This document shows positions 49,118 through 62,692 of a DNA stretch of 64,000 nucleotides, piece by piece. A program made the position numbers and the translations under genes. The notes beneath the pieces are model-generated. The model was not told the origin of the DNA. It made no database searches and worked only from the letters and a program-made list of their open reading frames with translations. The number at the start of each line of letters is the position of its first letter. Positions within the stretch are counted from its first letter, which is position 1. Location: assembly GCA_947683425.1 (NCBI GenBank), contig CANTUQ010000110.1, forward strand, positions 600,501 to 664,500, read 5' to 3'. The DNA is from Excoecaria cochinchinensis (lineage: Eukaryota; Streptophyta; Magnoliopsida; Malpighiales; Euphorbiaceae).

Positions 49118-51756
49118 TAACACCCCGATTCCCCCCTATCAGTTTGAGCCATGTTTGCCATGTGTATGTGTGCATGTGTGAGTGTTTTGGCATGTGTTAA
49201 GGGCATTTTGGGTAAAATGCATGTTTTATGGGCTTTAATATAGTGTGGTTGCATTTATGTTATTAGGGTGTATGTGCATTGGGTTGTGTTAGTATGTGTG
49301 CATGAGCATATGGTTATAGTGTGTGAATTATGTGGGTGAGTCTTCTGTGTAGTAGCATGTGCGTTTGTTGGGTGTGAGTGGTCAAGTTCCACCAACCAAG
49401 GAGTGACATGTGGCTAGGAATTAGGAAAGAGGCATAAATAGAAGAGAGAGAAAATGGGACAGCCATTTTGCTGCCTTCTTTCTCGTTTTCTCTTCTTCCC
49501 TTTACTCCTTCTTCCTCTTTTCACTTCATTTGGGTGCCCTAGCTTGGATTCAAGTGTTGGTGGTGGGAATTGATCATTCCTTGATCTTAGATTGGTAAGT
49601 ATAATGGGTTTCTTCTTCATCTTCTTCATCTTCTTCTTTTGTTCTTGATTTTGTTTAGATTGGGTTTTAATTTAGGTTTTGTATTTGTGTGATTTTGTTG
49701 GGTGTTCTTGGTTAGTTGAGCCTCCTCGCGATCCCAAGGGAAAGGAGAAAGCTAGTGGGAGTGGTGCTCATTGATTTGGAGCATAGGAGTTATAGGTTTG
49801 GAATTTTGTTGAGATTTGTTTGTGAATTTGATTGTTCTTGATGTGAATTTGTGATTTCTGCCTTTGCATGTGATTTCTAGAAAATTGATGTTTGATGAGG
49901 TATATTATAGTGTTAATGTTATGGGTATTCAATTGATTGGAGTTATAATGCATGAATGTTGAAGTATTGAGCAAAATTTGATGTTTGGTGAATTTTTGCT
50001 GAAAATTCTGGGTTTGTGTTCTTGAGAAGTTTGATTTTTGTTAATGCATGATTTTAATTGTGTTGATTGTTGAAATAAGTTGTGTTTTATGTTATATGTG
50101 ATGGTGGAAGGCTTATTTGAAGGTAAGATGATGTTTGGGTTGATTGTGTTTAACATTGGAAACTTGGGTGTTTTGAAAATGTGGAAATCTGCAGAAATTC
50201 ACGCAAGAGCTGGAAATCCCGACTCTGTCGCGAGCGCGACACTGTTGCCAGGTCACGATAGGGCTCGGTGATTTCAGCCCTTGCGCGAGGCCGAGCGAAT
50301 TTGCGAGGCCGAGCGGCTGGGCTGCCGAACGCTCGCAACGAGAGCTCTCTGTCGCGAGCGCAATGCTTGTCGCGATGTTGCCCAGCGTATTGGACTATTG
50401 AGCTCTCAACTGCTGAGCGGTTTGGGCTGCCAAGCGATTGCAGCAAGATCTCTCTATCGCGAGCGCGACGCTTGTCGCGAGTGTGACAGAGCCCTCAGCT
50501 GCCAGACAGTTTGGAGCAGTTCCCTATCACGAGCGCGCACCTGCGGGCGAGTGCGATAGGCTTTGCTAGCCGCACACTGTCGCGAGCGCGACGATCATCG
50601 CGAGCACGACAGTGAGTTGTGTTTTGTCTTTGCGCGAGCGCGACACCCCTGGTTTCAAAATTGTGTTTTCTTTTGTGATTTCCAATGTTTATTTTCCGAA
50701 CTTGTGATGCTATTAGAATTATACTTGGGCTATTTTTTGAAGGATATGAGCATAATTAAGTGTATTATGCATGGATAATGATATGAATTCTATAAATGTG
50801 ATTTAATGGATTATGCATGACCTGCAAGAGTCAGTCTAGTGGATAGTTAGGCATGTCTAACAGAGTCCTCTAGCTGTAGCCTCTGTACTGTTCTAGACCC
50901 TGATCAGGTCCCCGTTTAGTTCCTTGCGAACTTCTACGTGTGCGGATCTTGTTTAAGATCCCTTTGTAAAATGTTTTGAAAAGAGAAAATATGTTATTAT
51001 TTTCTCGACTCGTACCCGTAAGGTACCGCTACGTGTCGATTCGTACCCGTAAGGTACCGCTATGCGTTTACTCGTTATCCACTACTATGAGTCAGCAGGT
51101 GTTATGATTTGTTCAGTTATGCTATGAGAATATGAATCCGAATGATTATGAATATGATTATAAGTATTTGAATCTGAATGACTCTAATATGAGCATATGA
51201 ATATGTTTATTGAACCTTTGAATGGTTATGAATGATATTTGATTATGATTATGCTCATCAGTATGCCATATTGTATGTGAATTGCCTTGACGACCATTGT
51301 GAATGGCCATCCATATGTTATTGTTTGTTTCCCCACTAAGCGTTATCGCTTAGCATGGTATTTTCACCCGTGCAGGTGCGGAAGGTGTATAGCTTTTGGA
51401 AGAGTCACCGCCAGTCAAGCCAACACAGTGGGATTGCTGATAGGACATAGTTTCTTTTTGTATCATCATTATTTTGTAATATTGATCTCTCTTGTATATA
51501 GTATTTTGTTAAGCTTTCGCTATATATCTCTGAATGATGTAATTATGTTGGTATCAGAACAGTTATGTAATTGAATATTGTTATATCATGAATGAATGCT
51601 CAGTTTGATTTAAAGTTTTAATTTCCGTTGTTTATATCTACGTTTATATTATGTGATGTATGTTTGCTCCGTTCTATTTGGTGTGACACCCCTGCTCGTA
51701 CGGGTTCTCACTCCCTAGCGGATGGGTTCTCCTACGTATGGGTAGGGGGTGTTACA
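49118..51756 (+). repeat. E 5' LTR (2639 bp)
   Basis: It opens TGTAACACCCCGATTCC and ends GGGGTGTTACA. It carries a GC-rich block with seven TCGCGA palindromes (about 50220-50620) and four short palindromes at 50846-50861, 50896-50911, 50944-50961 and 51336-51353. ORFs across the GC block are not genes. Confidence 0.85.
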
Positions 51757-51761
51757 GTTTT

Positions 51762-51773
51762 TGGTATCAGAGC
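51762..51773 (+). other. E primer-binding site
   Basis: TGGTATCAGAGC, initiator-Met type, lies five bases after the LTR. Confidence 0.88.
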
Positions 51774-51864
51774 TCCGGTTTAGGCATTTTCTTGGTGATT
51801 ATTGTGTATAGACATATGATTAGGACTGTGTTGGCTGATGCGGTTGTCTTTGTCTTTCTTTTAG

Positions 51865-52621
51865 ATGGATTCTGATTCTATTCGTGGGTCGCTTGAGGGG
51901 TCCGCTGAAAGTGTGAATCCCTAAGCAGTTGATCCTTCAGTGTCTGTTTTGGCTCAAACACCTAGGGTTCAGCCTGAGGCCGCAACCATGCCCTTCGAGG
52001 CAATGTTGAAGATTTCTCAGGACATGGCTTAAGTCTTGGATAGGGTGACCGCTCCGAGAGCCCCTTTAGAGAGCATGAGGAGAGCTGGTGTAGAGGATTT
52101 CTATGGTACCAGTCTGGATGAGTCTAAGCTTGCTAAGAAATGGATTGAGAAAGTGGAGCGAGTATTTGAGGAGATTAGGTATCCTGCTGATAGGCAAGTT
52201 GAGAGTGCTATGGCATTGCTTCAGGGGTCTGCCTATGATTGGTGAAAGTTGGTTCGTAGGCATCCCCAGTTGCTCGACCTGGTCACATGGGAGTTCTTTG
52301 AGAGAGAATTCACCAATAAGTATGTGACTAAGGAATATAAGGATGCCAAGTGGGCACAGTTCTTGAGTTTGAAGGAAAGGGCTATGTCAGTATCAAAGTT
52401 TGAGAAGGAGTTCAACCGTTTGACCAAGTATGCTCTAGAAGGTGTTCTGACTAAATAGTTCAGATGTAGGCATTTTGAGGCCGGTTTGAATGAGTCTTTG
52501 CGAGCTATGCTGACTTCTTTGATGAGTACTTCGGGCATTGGGTATTATCAGATTGTGCAAGCAGCAGTGTGGGCTGAGAGATCTGAGTCGGTTCTGAGAG
52601 AGAGAGCTCAGAGGAGGAATG
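51865..52621 (+). pseudogene. E gag, 5' part
   Basis: The ATG at 51865 opens MDSDSIRGSLEGSAESVN, matching the gag start of G. The capsid core (MLKISQDM, LLQGSAYDW, VTWEFFEREFTNKYV, FEKEFNRLTKYA) is in one frame. Four in-frame stops occur: TAA 51922, TAA 52030, TGA 52243 (at an expected Trp) and TAG 52456. There are no frameshifts. The frame is then interrupted by L within the linker before the zinc knuckle. Confidence 0.88.
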
Positions 52622-55600
52622 TGTAACACCCCCATCGCCGTCCCCGTTGGAAGGACGCCGACGGACGCGTTACCCGACGCTCATTCACACAGATATTCAC
52701 ATGCACAGTACGAAAGCATACTTTCATACATAACATACATACGAAATACAGGTTAATTAAAAATTTGACTTAACTTGCAGGCACAGACTGATCATACATA
52801 CTTTACTCACGCACGTACATTAAGTAGAAACGTACGGATATGTAAGTTTATCACCATGCAGCAGAAGTTACAGACAGGCGATAAAATAGAGGAAATTTTC
52901 AATAACAATATTTACATCGCCCAAAATGTTACTTCAATTTCTTTACATATTATTACATATACATATTCATCAGCATTACCAAAATCCAGGCTACAGAAAT
53001 TACACAAAATACATCACTTCTAACTCCTATGTGGCCGACTCTGCAGATGCACGACTCGAACAGAAGCAAACCTGCCACCTGCACGGGAAAAAGAACCCGT
53101 GCTAAGCGATAACGCTTAGTGGGGAAAACAAACATAATAATATGGACGGCCATTCACAATGGTCGTTGAGGCAAAATACATTCAAATGACAATTACGGAT
53201 GTTCAAAATACATATCTAAACAGACTTGCATAATAAAGGCATTCATTCGGAAACTCACATACATAACCATATACATATATCAGGAATGGGCCAAAACAGT
53301 CATAACCCAAAACACGGCACCAGTGTTATCATGCTAAGCCACATACCAAGAAATATCCAAAACACCACACTTTTGCTGCGCAACTCTAATACATAGCATA
53401 ACATGCTGTAAACACTCCCCAAAACGGAGACTGAAGGTACAATCACATCTTATATACTTACCCTCACAACCGATCTGACTCACATGCTTGTACACAATAA
53501 AACCATGCTTAACTCATATACATAAACACATCGATCGAATCATTTCACAGCATTCAGAAACTAATAACAAATCACATGCCAAGTACGGATAATCATGTTA
53601 ACTGAAAAGTCATGTTTACTAAATACAGATTTACCATCTGAAGCACGTAGTAATATTCACATACACATAAACTGATCCTTACTCATTCAGATATCACATT
53701 CTGATAGCCATTTCAAAACCGAATAAAACAAACCATCAAAATACCTGCTGACTCAAAATAGTGGATAACGAGTACTGAGAGAGAGACCTCATGAGGAAAC
53801 ACATATCCCGATCTCTGACCGGGTAACCCTCAGAGGGAACACATAATATAATGTACCATACAGGTACAAGTCGGAAGGCAACATTTCATTGAACAGGATC
53901 TTAAACAAGATCCTTACACATACACATAATAGGGGTTCGCGAGGAACCATTCGGGGACCTGATCAGGGTCCAAATCGTTCAAAGGGGCGCTGCAGCTACA
54001 CATACATAGACTCTATTAGGCATGCCTAACTATCCACTAGACTGACTCTCGCAGGTCATGCATCATTTAAATCAGGTATCACATCAGACAATATATATAA
54101 TATTATCATACTTAATCCAGAGTATATTAGACATACAAATAAATTCACAATATCCGTCATGCTTAATACAAATCATATTTCAAATTGCATACTTTATATC
54201 ATTGTACACAATTAGCAATAGTTGAGACATATGAACAAGTTCATAAAGTCAAACATGCATCATACAATTTACACTTAAACATAACATACTAATCTTAGAG
54301 AAGATCATCAGTATAGATAGGCATAATATATTCAATTATATTAACATAGTTCATAAAATAGACAAAGAACAAACCTAGAGGCATCACAAGTTCGGAATTC
54401 AAATACGGAAATCACAAAAGAAACTCATTTAGCACAACACATCTGTCGCGCTCGCGACAGAGACCATAGTCTCTTCGCTGTGCACGCGCGATGGACTTCG
54501 CGATCGCGGGAAGGAGAGAAGAGCCCGGCTCTGTCGCGCTCGCGACATCATCGCGATCGCGACAGAGGATGAGCATTGCTATCGCGGGGTCGCGACAAGT
54601 CGCGTGCTCGCGATAGCACAGGCCAACAATGTGCTCTGTCGCGATCGCGACGGGTGTCGCGCTCGCGACAGAGAGCAGACAGGCTATTGCTATCGCGGGC
54701 TCGCGACAGCGTCGCGTGCTCGCGACGGCACAACATCAAAATCATCAGTCTCTGTCGCGCTCGCGACATGGTCGCGATCGCGACAGAGTCATGATTCCGA
54801 AAATCTGCAGAATTTTACAAGATCTTTCCTTCCTCAACTCATCCATAAACACACAAAACACATTCAAAGGTCTCTTACCTCATCTCCCGCAAACCACACA
54901 TCATTAACAACATAAATCCAATATTCGTATCAATAATTTCGATAAAACATGCCACAAATAATATCCATTTATATAATCTATAATGTCAATACTATTTACC
55001 ATTCATCATTCGTACATATGGTACATCATGCTTAGGTTATTCATGAGACTATCACATAATAACACTCATTCATAAACGATCCTTCATAGGATTATATCTA
55101 TGATTAATTACTGGTATAGCCATTTCATTACCCTAAACAGGCATAATAACTGATGGGTAAAGCACGGGATTGATCCGGGTCAATCCTAGACTCAAAAATA
55201 GAGAAGAAAAAGCTCAAAACACACTTTTCTGTCACGCTCGCGACAGAGGCTCGCTTCAGCTCCCCTAACACACTGCTTTCTACCACCATTTCGTATCATA
55301 TAAACCGACCTCTAAACCTCATTTTTAGGAAAAGTGGTCTTCTTAACAAATGTTCTCCTACGTCTTAGCTTTCAAATGAAACAATTTTCACATCAATTGG
55401 ATGTCTACAACTCCAGATATGGACTCCACAACCCATACTGGTCAAACAACCCGCCACAACAGGGACACTACATTTGTAATCAAATTTTCGATGTCTTAGA
55501 GCGAGAATTTGTCCAAGGCTATTTCTGAGACATTTAAAGTAATGGAATTAATGGTTCTAATGATTCAAGAATCGCATGATTTGGAGTTCTAAAACTCCCA

Positions 55601-56534
55601 AAACAGTGTAATAACCGAAGAAAGGTCCAGTATATTCTAACCCAGTCTTTCACCCAAAAACCTATTCACATGCACCAATAAGTCAATTGAGCCAACACTC
55701 ACTACCATCATCACAAATCATCACAACACACTCAAGAAGCTTATATCATACATGAGTATATAAAAATTCATATACAGATAAAAGAAAGTTCCCAAACCTG
55801 GATTTGCGATTCAAAACCTCAATCTTCAAGAACCCACTCAATCAAGCTTTAGCTCCTCTTCAAATCATCCAAAAACTCGCACAACTAAACCCAATAATCA
55901 CTAAACCAAAACTCTAACTTACTCAAATCGAAAGCAAATTAGAAGAAAAAGAAGTTCAAAGCACAATAACTAAAACCTAACCACTTACCTCTTCAATTTT
56001 GCTCCCAAACTCTTCCAAAATAGCTCCAACATACACACATCCAAGAGAAAGAACACAAGAAATGGTAAAAAGAAAAGAAAAGAAAGAGAACGGGAAGAAG
56101 AGGAGGCCCAACGTGAATTTTTCCCTTTTCCACTCATATTTTCCTATTTCTCTTTCTCACTTAATGCACACACCAACCATACCACTTGTCACCATCCTAA
56201 AGGTCCACTTGTCATAATCCTATTAAATCTAAGATACATCTTTGACTTATTCCAACATTGGCACCATACTCACTCCACATACAAACATCTCTTGAATAAA
56301 TATCTTCAAGGTACCATACTTGAGTCACACCAAATCATTTCCTAAAATCCACTTATACCCTACTTCCATACACACTAAGCACACTCTAATATTTCCTTCA
56401 CTTAACTTATTTAATTAATTTCTTTGCACATAAATCCCTATTATCCATATTATTCATGTACAAATTACCAAAATACCCTTCACTTAACTGACTTAGCTTT
56501 CCGATTCCGACTAGGCCCGATTTGGGGTGTGACA
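52622..56534 (-). repeat. L 3' LTR (3913 bp)
   Basis: In window orientation it runs TGTAACACCCCC to GTGTGACA. It holds a TCGCGA-rich block (about 54445-54790), a further copy near 55235, and palindromes at 53102-53119, 53896-53913, 53955-53971 and 54016-54029. Small ORFs inside (for example 52775-53023) are repeated in the other LTR and show no domain. Confidence 0.92.
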
Positions 56535-57633
56535 AATCTTCCCTCCTAAAAGAATTTCGTCCTCGAAATTCACATACACCAGAAGAACTCCAAAATGACA
56601 CTTCGACTCACCGTCAGACTCATACATTGCATTCTAAAACTATTCACTTACTTACACTTATCGCTATCGCTATATTCTTAAATCACTTCCTTAAATTCGA
56701 ATCAAATACATTTATCAGAACAATTATTACTCAAATGACCGATTGAAATCAAAACCCGAACGCTTTACACATAACCCAACTAACTTCGCCAATTGATACA
56801 TAAATCCTTCACTACTTAAAAGATGTCCATCATACTTACGTTTCCTCTTACCATCAACACTCCTATCAAACTTTAAAATCCTTTTTACGGCCCCAAAATA
56901 CTCTTTCGGTTCAATCTATACTCAAACACAGAACACTTTTCTAAATAATTGCTGAGCGTGTCATTTTTACCCTTAATCTTAATATCAAATAGTACATATA
57001 TACCCTGTCAGCTTTCTCTCAATCAAAACATACATGCATATGCTTATCATGTATTGTAAAAGGGATGATGATGATGTAATGAGATTGAGATGATTCATGT
57101 ATGCAGAGTGATGCAATTGATGCTATAATGATGCATTTTGTCCCATCCCCATGATTCAATATGCTTTCATTTAAACACTTTTCTGGAGATAGCTGACAGG
57201 TATATAGAGTACTACCAAAACCTTATAAGATCCAAATACTCATCCACTTACTCGATACCTTTCTTTACTGAGATACACTCTGAACTAAACCTTGAGAAAT
57301 TCTAGGAGCAGTCAGTCTATCCAAAATTCGAATTAATCCTTGCACTAATGTTCTATTATTAGAAACAAGACCGGAATTCTAACCAAAAGGTGCACAGAAA
57401 CGAAACACTTTGATCAGTACTAACTGGGTTCACACTTTCTGTCATCTCATTCACCTTCTCATTCGGTTCAGGTTCCATCTAACATAACACACATAGGACA
57501 AGACGCATCTGCATTAGGCCACGACACCAAAACTGACTCTCAAACAAAGACTCGACACATAACAAGTAACATATAAAGACCCAATACTCAAACAATTAAG
57601 GCAACCAGAATCTTATGCTCTGATACCACTAAT
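56535..57633 (-). other. L internal region, non-coding (1099 bp)
   Basis: On the minus strand it starts with the primer site TGGTATCAGAGC (57628-57617). It ends with GAATTTCGAGGACGAAATTC-type sequence and the polypurine tract TTTTAGGAGGGAAGATT. No gag or pol motif is seen between. Confidence 0.85.
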
Positions 57634-60600
57634 TGTAACACCCCCATCGCCGTCCCCGTTGGAAGGACGCCGACGGACGCGTTACCCGACGCTCATTCAC
57701 ACAGATATTCACATGCACAGTACGAAAGCATACTTTCATACATAACATACATACGAAATACAGGTTAATTAAAAATTTGACTTAACTTGCAGGCACAGAC
57801 TGATCATACATACTTTACTCACGCACGTACATTAAGTAGAAACGTACGGATATGTAAGTTTATCACCATGCAGCAGAAGTTACAGACAGACGATAAAATA
57901 GAGGAAATTTTCAATAACAATATTTACATCGCCCAAAATGTTACTTCAATTTCTTTACATATTATTACATATACATATTCATCAGCATTACCAAAATCCA
58001 GGCTACAGAAATTACACAAAATACATCACTTCTAACTCCTATGTGGCCGACTCTGCAGATGCACGACTCGAACAGAAGCAAACCTGCCACCTGCACGGGA
58101 AAAAGAACCCGTGCTAAGCGATAACGCTTAGTGGGGAAAACAAACATAATAATATGGACGGCCATTCACAATGGTCGTCGAGGCAAAATACATTCAAATG
58201 ACAATTACGGATGTTCAAAATACATATCTAAACAGACTTGCATAATAAAGGCATTCATTCGGAAACTCACATACATAACCATATACATATATCAGGAATG
58301 GGCCAAAACAGTCATAACCCAAAACACGGCACCAGTGTTATCATGCTAAGCCACATACCAAGAAATATCCAAAACACCACACTTTTGCTGCGCAACTCTA
58401 ATACATAGCATAACATGCTGTAAACACTCCCAAAACGGAGACTGAAGGTACAATCACATCTTATATACTTACCCTCACAACCGATCTGACTCACATGCTT
58501 GTACACAATAAAACCATGCTTAACTCATATACATAAACACATCGATCGAATCATTTCACAGCATTCAGAAACTAATAACAAATCACATGCCAAGTACGGA
58601 TAATCATGTTAACTGAAAAGTCATGTTTACTAAATACAGATTTACCATCTGAAGCACGTAGTAATATTCACATACACATAAACTGATCCTTACTCATTCA
58701 GATATCACATTCTGATAGCCATTTCAAAACCGAATAAAACAAACCATCAAAATACCTGCTGACTCAAAATAGTGGATAACGAGTACTGAGAGAGAGACCT
58801 CATGAGGAAACACATAGCCCGATCTCTGACCGGGTAACCCTCAGAGGGAACACATAATATAATGTACCATACAGGTACAAGTCGGAAGGCAACATTTCAT
58901 TGAACAGGATCTTAAACAAGATCCTTACACATACACATAATAGGGGTTCGCGAGGAACCATTCGGGGACCTGATCAGGGTCCAAATCGTTCAAAGGGGCG
59001 CTGCAGCTACACATACATAGACTCTATTAGGCATGCCTAACTATCCACTAGACTGACTCTCGCAGGTCATGCATCATTTAAATCAGGTATCACATCAGAC
59101 AATATATATAATATTATCATACTTAATCCAGAGTATATTAGACATACAAATAAATTCACAATATCCGTCATGCTTAATACAAATCATATTTCAAATTGCA
59201 TACTTTATATCATTGTACACAATTAGCAATAGTTGAGACATATGAACAAGTTCATAAAGTCAAACATGCATCATACAATTTACACTTAAACATAACATAC
59301 TAATCTTAGAGAAGATCATCAGTATAGATAGGCATAATATATTCAATTATATTAACATAGTTCATAAAATAGACAAAGAACAAACCTAGAGGCATCACAA
59401 GTTCGGAATTCAAATACGGAAATCACAAAAGAAACTCATTTAGCACAACACATCTGTCGCGCTCGCGATGCCTGTCGCGCTCGCGACAGAGACCATAGTC
59501 TCTTCGCTGTGCACGCGCGACGGACTTCGCGATCGCGGGAAGGAGAGAAGAGCCCGGCTCTGTCGCGCTCGCGACATCATCGCGATCGCGACAGAGGATG
59601 AGCATTGCTATCGCGGGGTCGCGACAAGTCGCGTGCTCGCGATAGCACAGGCCAACAATGTGCTCTGTCGCGATCGCGACGGGTGTCGCGCTCGCGACAG
59701 AGAGCAGACAGGCTATTGCTATCGCGGGCTCGCGACAGCGTCGCGTGCTCGCGACGGCACAACATCAAAATCATCAGTCTCTGTCGCGCTCGCGACATGG
59801 TCGCGATCGCGACAGAGTCATGATTCCGAAAATCTGCAGAATTTTACAAGATCTTTCCTTCCTCAACTCATCCATAAACACACAAAACACATTCAAAGGT
59901 CTCTTACCTCATCTCCCGCAAACCACACATCATTAACAACATAAATCCAATATTCGTATCAATAATTTCGATAAAACATGCCACAAATAATATCCATTTA
60001 TATAATCTATAATGTCAATACTATTTACCATTCATCATTCGTACATATGGTACATCATGCTTAGGTTATTCATGAGACTATCACATAATAACACTCATTC
60101 ATAAACGATCCTTCATAGGATTATATCTATGATTAATTACTGGTATAGCCATTTCATTACCCTAAACAGGCATAATAACTGATGGGTAAAGCACGGGATT
60201 GATCCGGGTCAATCCTAGACTCAAAAATAGAGAAGAAAAAGCTCAAAACACACTTTTCTGTCACGCTCGCGACAGAGGCTCGCTTCAGCTCCCCTAACAC
60301 ACTGCTTTCTACCACCATTTCGTATCATATAAACCGACCTCTAAACCTCATTTTTAGGAAAAGTGGTCTTCTTAACAAATGTTCTCCTACGTCTTAGCTT
60401 TCAAATGAAACAATTTTCACATCAATTGGATGTCTACAACTCCAGATATGGACTCCACAACCCATACTGGTCAAACAACCCGCCACAACAGGGACACTAC
60501 ATTTGTAATCAAATTTTCGATGTCTTAGAGCGAGAATTTGTCCAAGGCTATTTCTGAGACATTTAAAGTAATGGAATTAATGGTTCTAATGATTCAAGAA

Positions 60601-61563
60601 TCGCATGATTTGGAGTTCTAAAACTCCCAAAACAGTGTAATAACCGAAGAAAGGTCCAGTATATTCTAACCCAGTCTTTCACCCAAAAACCTATTCACAT
60701 GCACCAATAAGTCAATTGAGCCAACACTCACTACCATCATCACAAATCATCACAACACACTCAAGAAGCTTATATCATACATGAGTATATAAAAATTCAT
60801 ATACAGATAAAAGAAAGTTCCCAAACCTGGATTTGCGATTCAAAACCTCAATCTTCAAGAACCCACTCAATCAAGCTTTAGCTCCTCTTCAAATCATCCA
60901 AAAACTCGCACAACTAAACCCAATAATCACTAAACCAAAACTCTAACTTACTCAAATCGAAAGCAAATTAGAAGAAAAAGAAGTTCAAAGCACAATAACT
61001 AAAACCTAACCACTTACCTCTTCAATTTTGCTCCCAAACTCTTCCAAAATAGCTCCAACATACACACATCCAAGAGAAAGAACACAAGAAATGGTAAAGA
61101 GAAAAGAAAAGAAAGAGAACGGGAAGAAGAGGAGGCCCAACGTGAATTTTTCCCTTTTCCACTCATATTTTCCTATTTCTCTTTCTCACTTAATGCACAC
61201 ACCAACCATACCACTTGTCACCATCCTAAAGGTCCACTTGTCATAATCCTATTAAATCTAAGATACATCTTTGACTTATTCCAACATTGGCACCATACTC
61301 ACTCCACATACAAACATCTCTTGAATAAATATCTTCAAGGTACCATACTTGAGTCACACCAAATCATTTCCTAAAATCCACTTATACCCTACTTCCATAC
61401 ACACTAAGCACACTCTAATATTTCCTTCACTTAACTTATTTAATTAATTTCTTTGCACATAAATCCCTATTATCCATATTATTCATGTACAAATTACCAA
61501 AATACCCTTCACTTAACTGACTTAGCTTTCCGATTCCGACTAGGCCCGATTTGGGGTGTGACA
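57634..61563 (-). repeat. L 5' LTR (3930 bp)
   Basis: It is nearly identical to 52622-56534. It has one extra 18-bp unit in the TCGCGA block (near 59460-59480) and lacks one C near 58427. The same palindromes are present. Confidence 0.92.
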
Positions 61564-61568
61564 GAATG

Positions 61569-62692
61569 CCCCTCATGGTGGATCATCGTCATCATCATCG
61601 GGTAAGAGGTCAAGGAACCCGCATGATGAGTCTTCTTCAGGCCCTGCTTCAAGAGATAGAAGGCAAGGTTCTGCCAGGGGTTCTGGTTCTAGCAGAGATG
61701 GTTCTAGTTTGAGGACTGATTTGTTGCCTGAGTCTTCTCACTACAATAAGCGCCATTGGGGTGAATGTAGGTGGCTTACGGGTGGTTGTTTCAGATGTGG
61801 TAGCACTGATCACTACTTGGCAAATTGTTCGAGGTATAATGAGGCTTCTGGTGATCAGTGTGAGGCTAGCAGAGTTGGTTCTAATGCTCCACAAGCTAGT
61901 CATGGTAGAGGCCGAGGTAGAGATCGAGGCGGTCGGCATAGAGAGGGAGCTCCATCAGAGTCGGTTGATCGTTCTTTGATGGTTCCTGCTAGAGCTTATG
62001 CCATGAGAGCTCGAGATGAGCAAGATGCCCCGGATGTGATTGCTGGTAAGTTCCTACTCTTTAAAACTGAGTTATATGCTCTAATTGACCCTGGCTCCAC
62101 ACACTCATATTTGTGCACGAGTATATTGTTTGATAAGATGCATGATGTGGATCAGTTAGATTATGAGGTTTGTGTGACAAGTCCTTTAGGGCATAGTGTC
62201 AATGTGAGTAGAGTGCATAGGAATTGTCCCCTTTTGGTTCAGGGTGTTGAGTTTTCTGCTGATTTGATTAAGTTGCCTTTTCGAGAGTTTGATTTGATAT
62301 TGGGTATGGATTGGATTAGTAAGCATCGGGAAGTTGTTGATTGTCATAGAAAGGTGGTCGTGTTGCGAGATAGAGATCAGTCTTCTGTTGTTGTTAAAGG
62401 TTTGGGTTCAAGTTCCTTGAATAATGTGATCTTTGCCATGCAAGGTAAGTGGTTTATAAGGAAAGGTTGTGAGGCATTTTTAGCTGTTGTGTTGGATTCG
62501 AAGTGTGATCAGGTTAGGATTGAGGATATCCCAGTTGTTAGGGAGTTTGGTGATGTGTTTCCGAGTGAATTGCCTGGGTTGCCTCCCGGGAGAGAAGTGG
62601 AGTTGTCCATAGAGATTTTGCCGGGTACTTCACCCATTTCGAAAGCACTTTATCGGATGGCTCCTGTAGAGTTGAGAGAACTCAAAACTTAG
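61569..62692 (+). pseudogene. E gag end, zinc knuckle and protease
   Basis: This continues the gag frame after L. A CCHC knuckle, CFRCGSTDHYLANC, is at 61787-61828. A basic Arg/Gly-rich linker follows. ALIDPGSTHSYL near 62078-62112 is the protease active site (Asp codon 62087-62089). LPFREFDLILGMDWISKH and the RYRMAPVELRELK-type connector precede reverse transcriptase. A TAG follows LKT at 62690-62692 where glutamine is expected. Apart from that stop this part is open. Confidence 0.88.

Larger units (their letters stand above)
52622..61563 (-). mobile_element. L: LARD-like non-autonomous element, 8.9 kb, very young
   Basis: Two large LTRs (52622-56534 and 57634-61563) enclose only 1099 bp without coding. 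On the minus strand the right copy is the 5' LTR, with a primer site beside it (57628-57617) and a polypurine tract at 56551-56535. GAATG is duplicated at 52617-52621 and 61564-61568. By eye the LTRs differ by about five substitutions, one base and one 18-bp duplication in roughly 3.9 kb. The core keeps 'gaatttcgaggacgaaattc' before the polypurine tract, as in Tekay/Del elements. Mobilisation must depend on proteins from relatives. Confidence 0.92.

Noticed and set aside
52775..53023. Duplicated small ORF (also 57787-58035) beginning MQAQTDHTYF
   Set aside because: It is inside both L LTRs, and its identity reflects the LTR pair. It shows no domain or codon signal.
54576..54915. Arg/Ser/Asp-rich ORFs at 54548-54915 and 59423-59944; similar at 50150-50559
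   Set aside because: They are frames through the TCGCGA arrays, open in many frames at once, as CpG-dense repeats often are.
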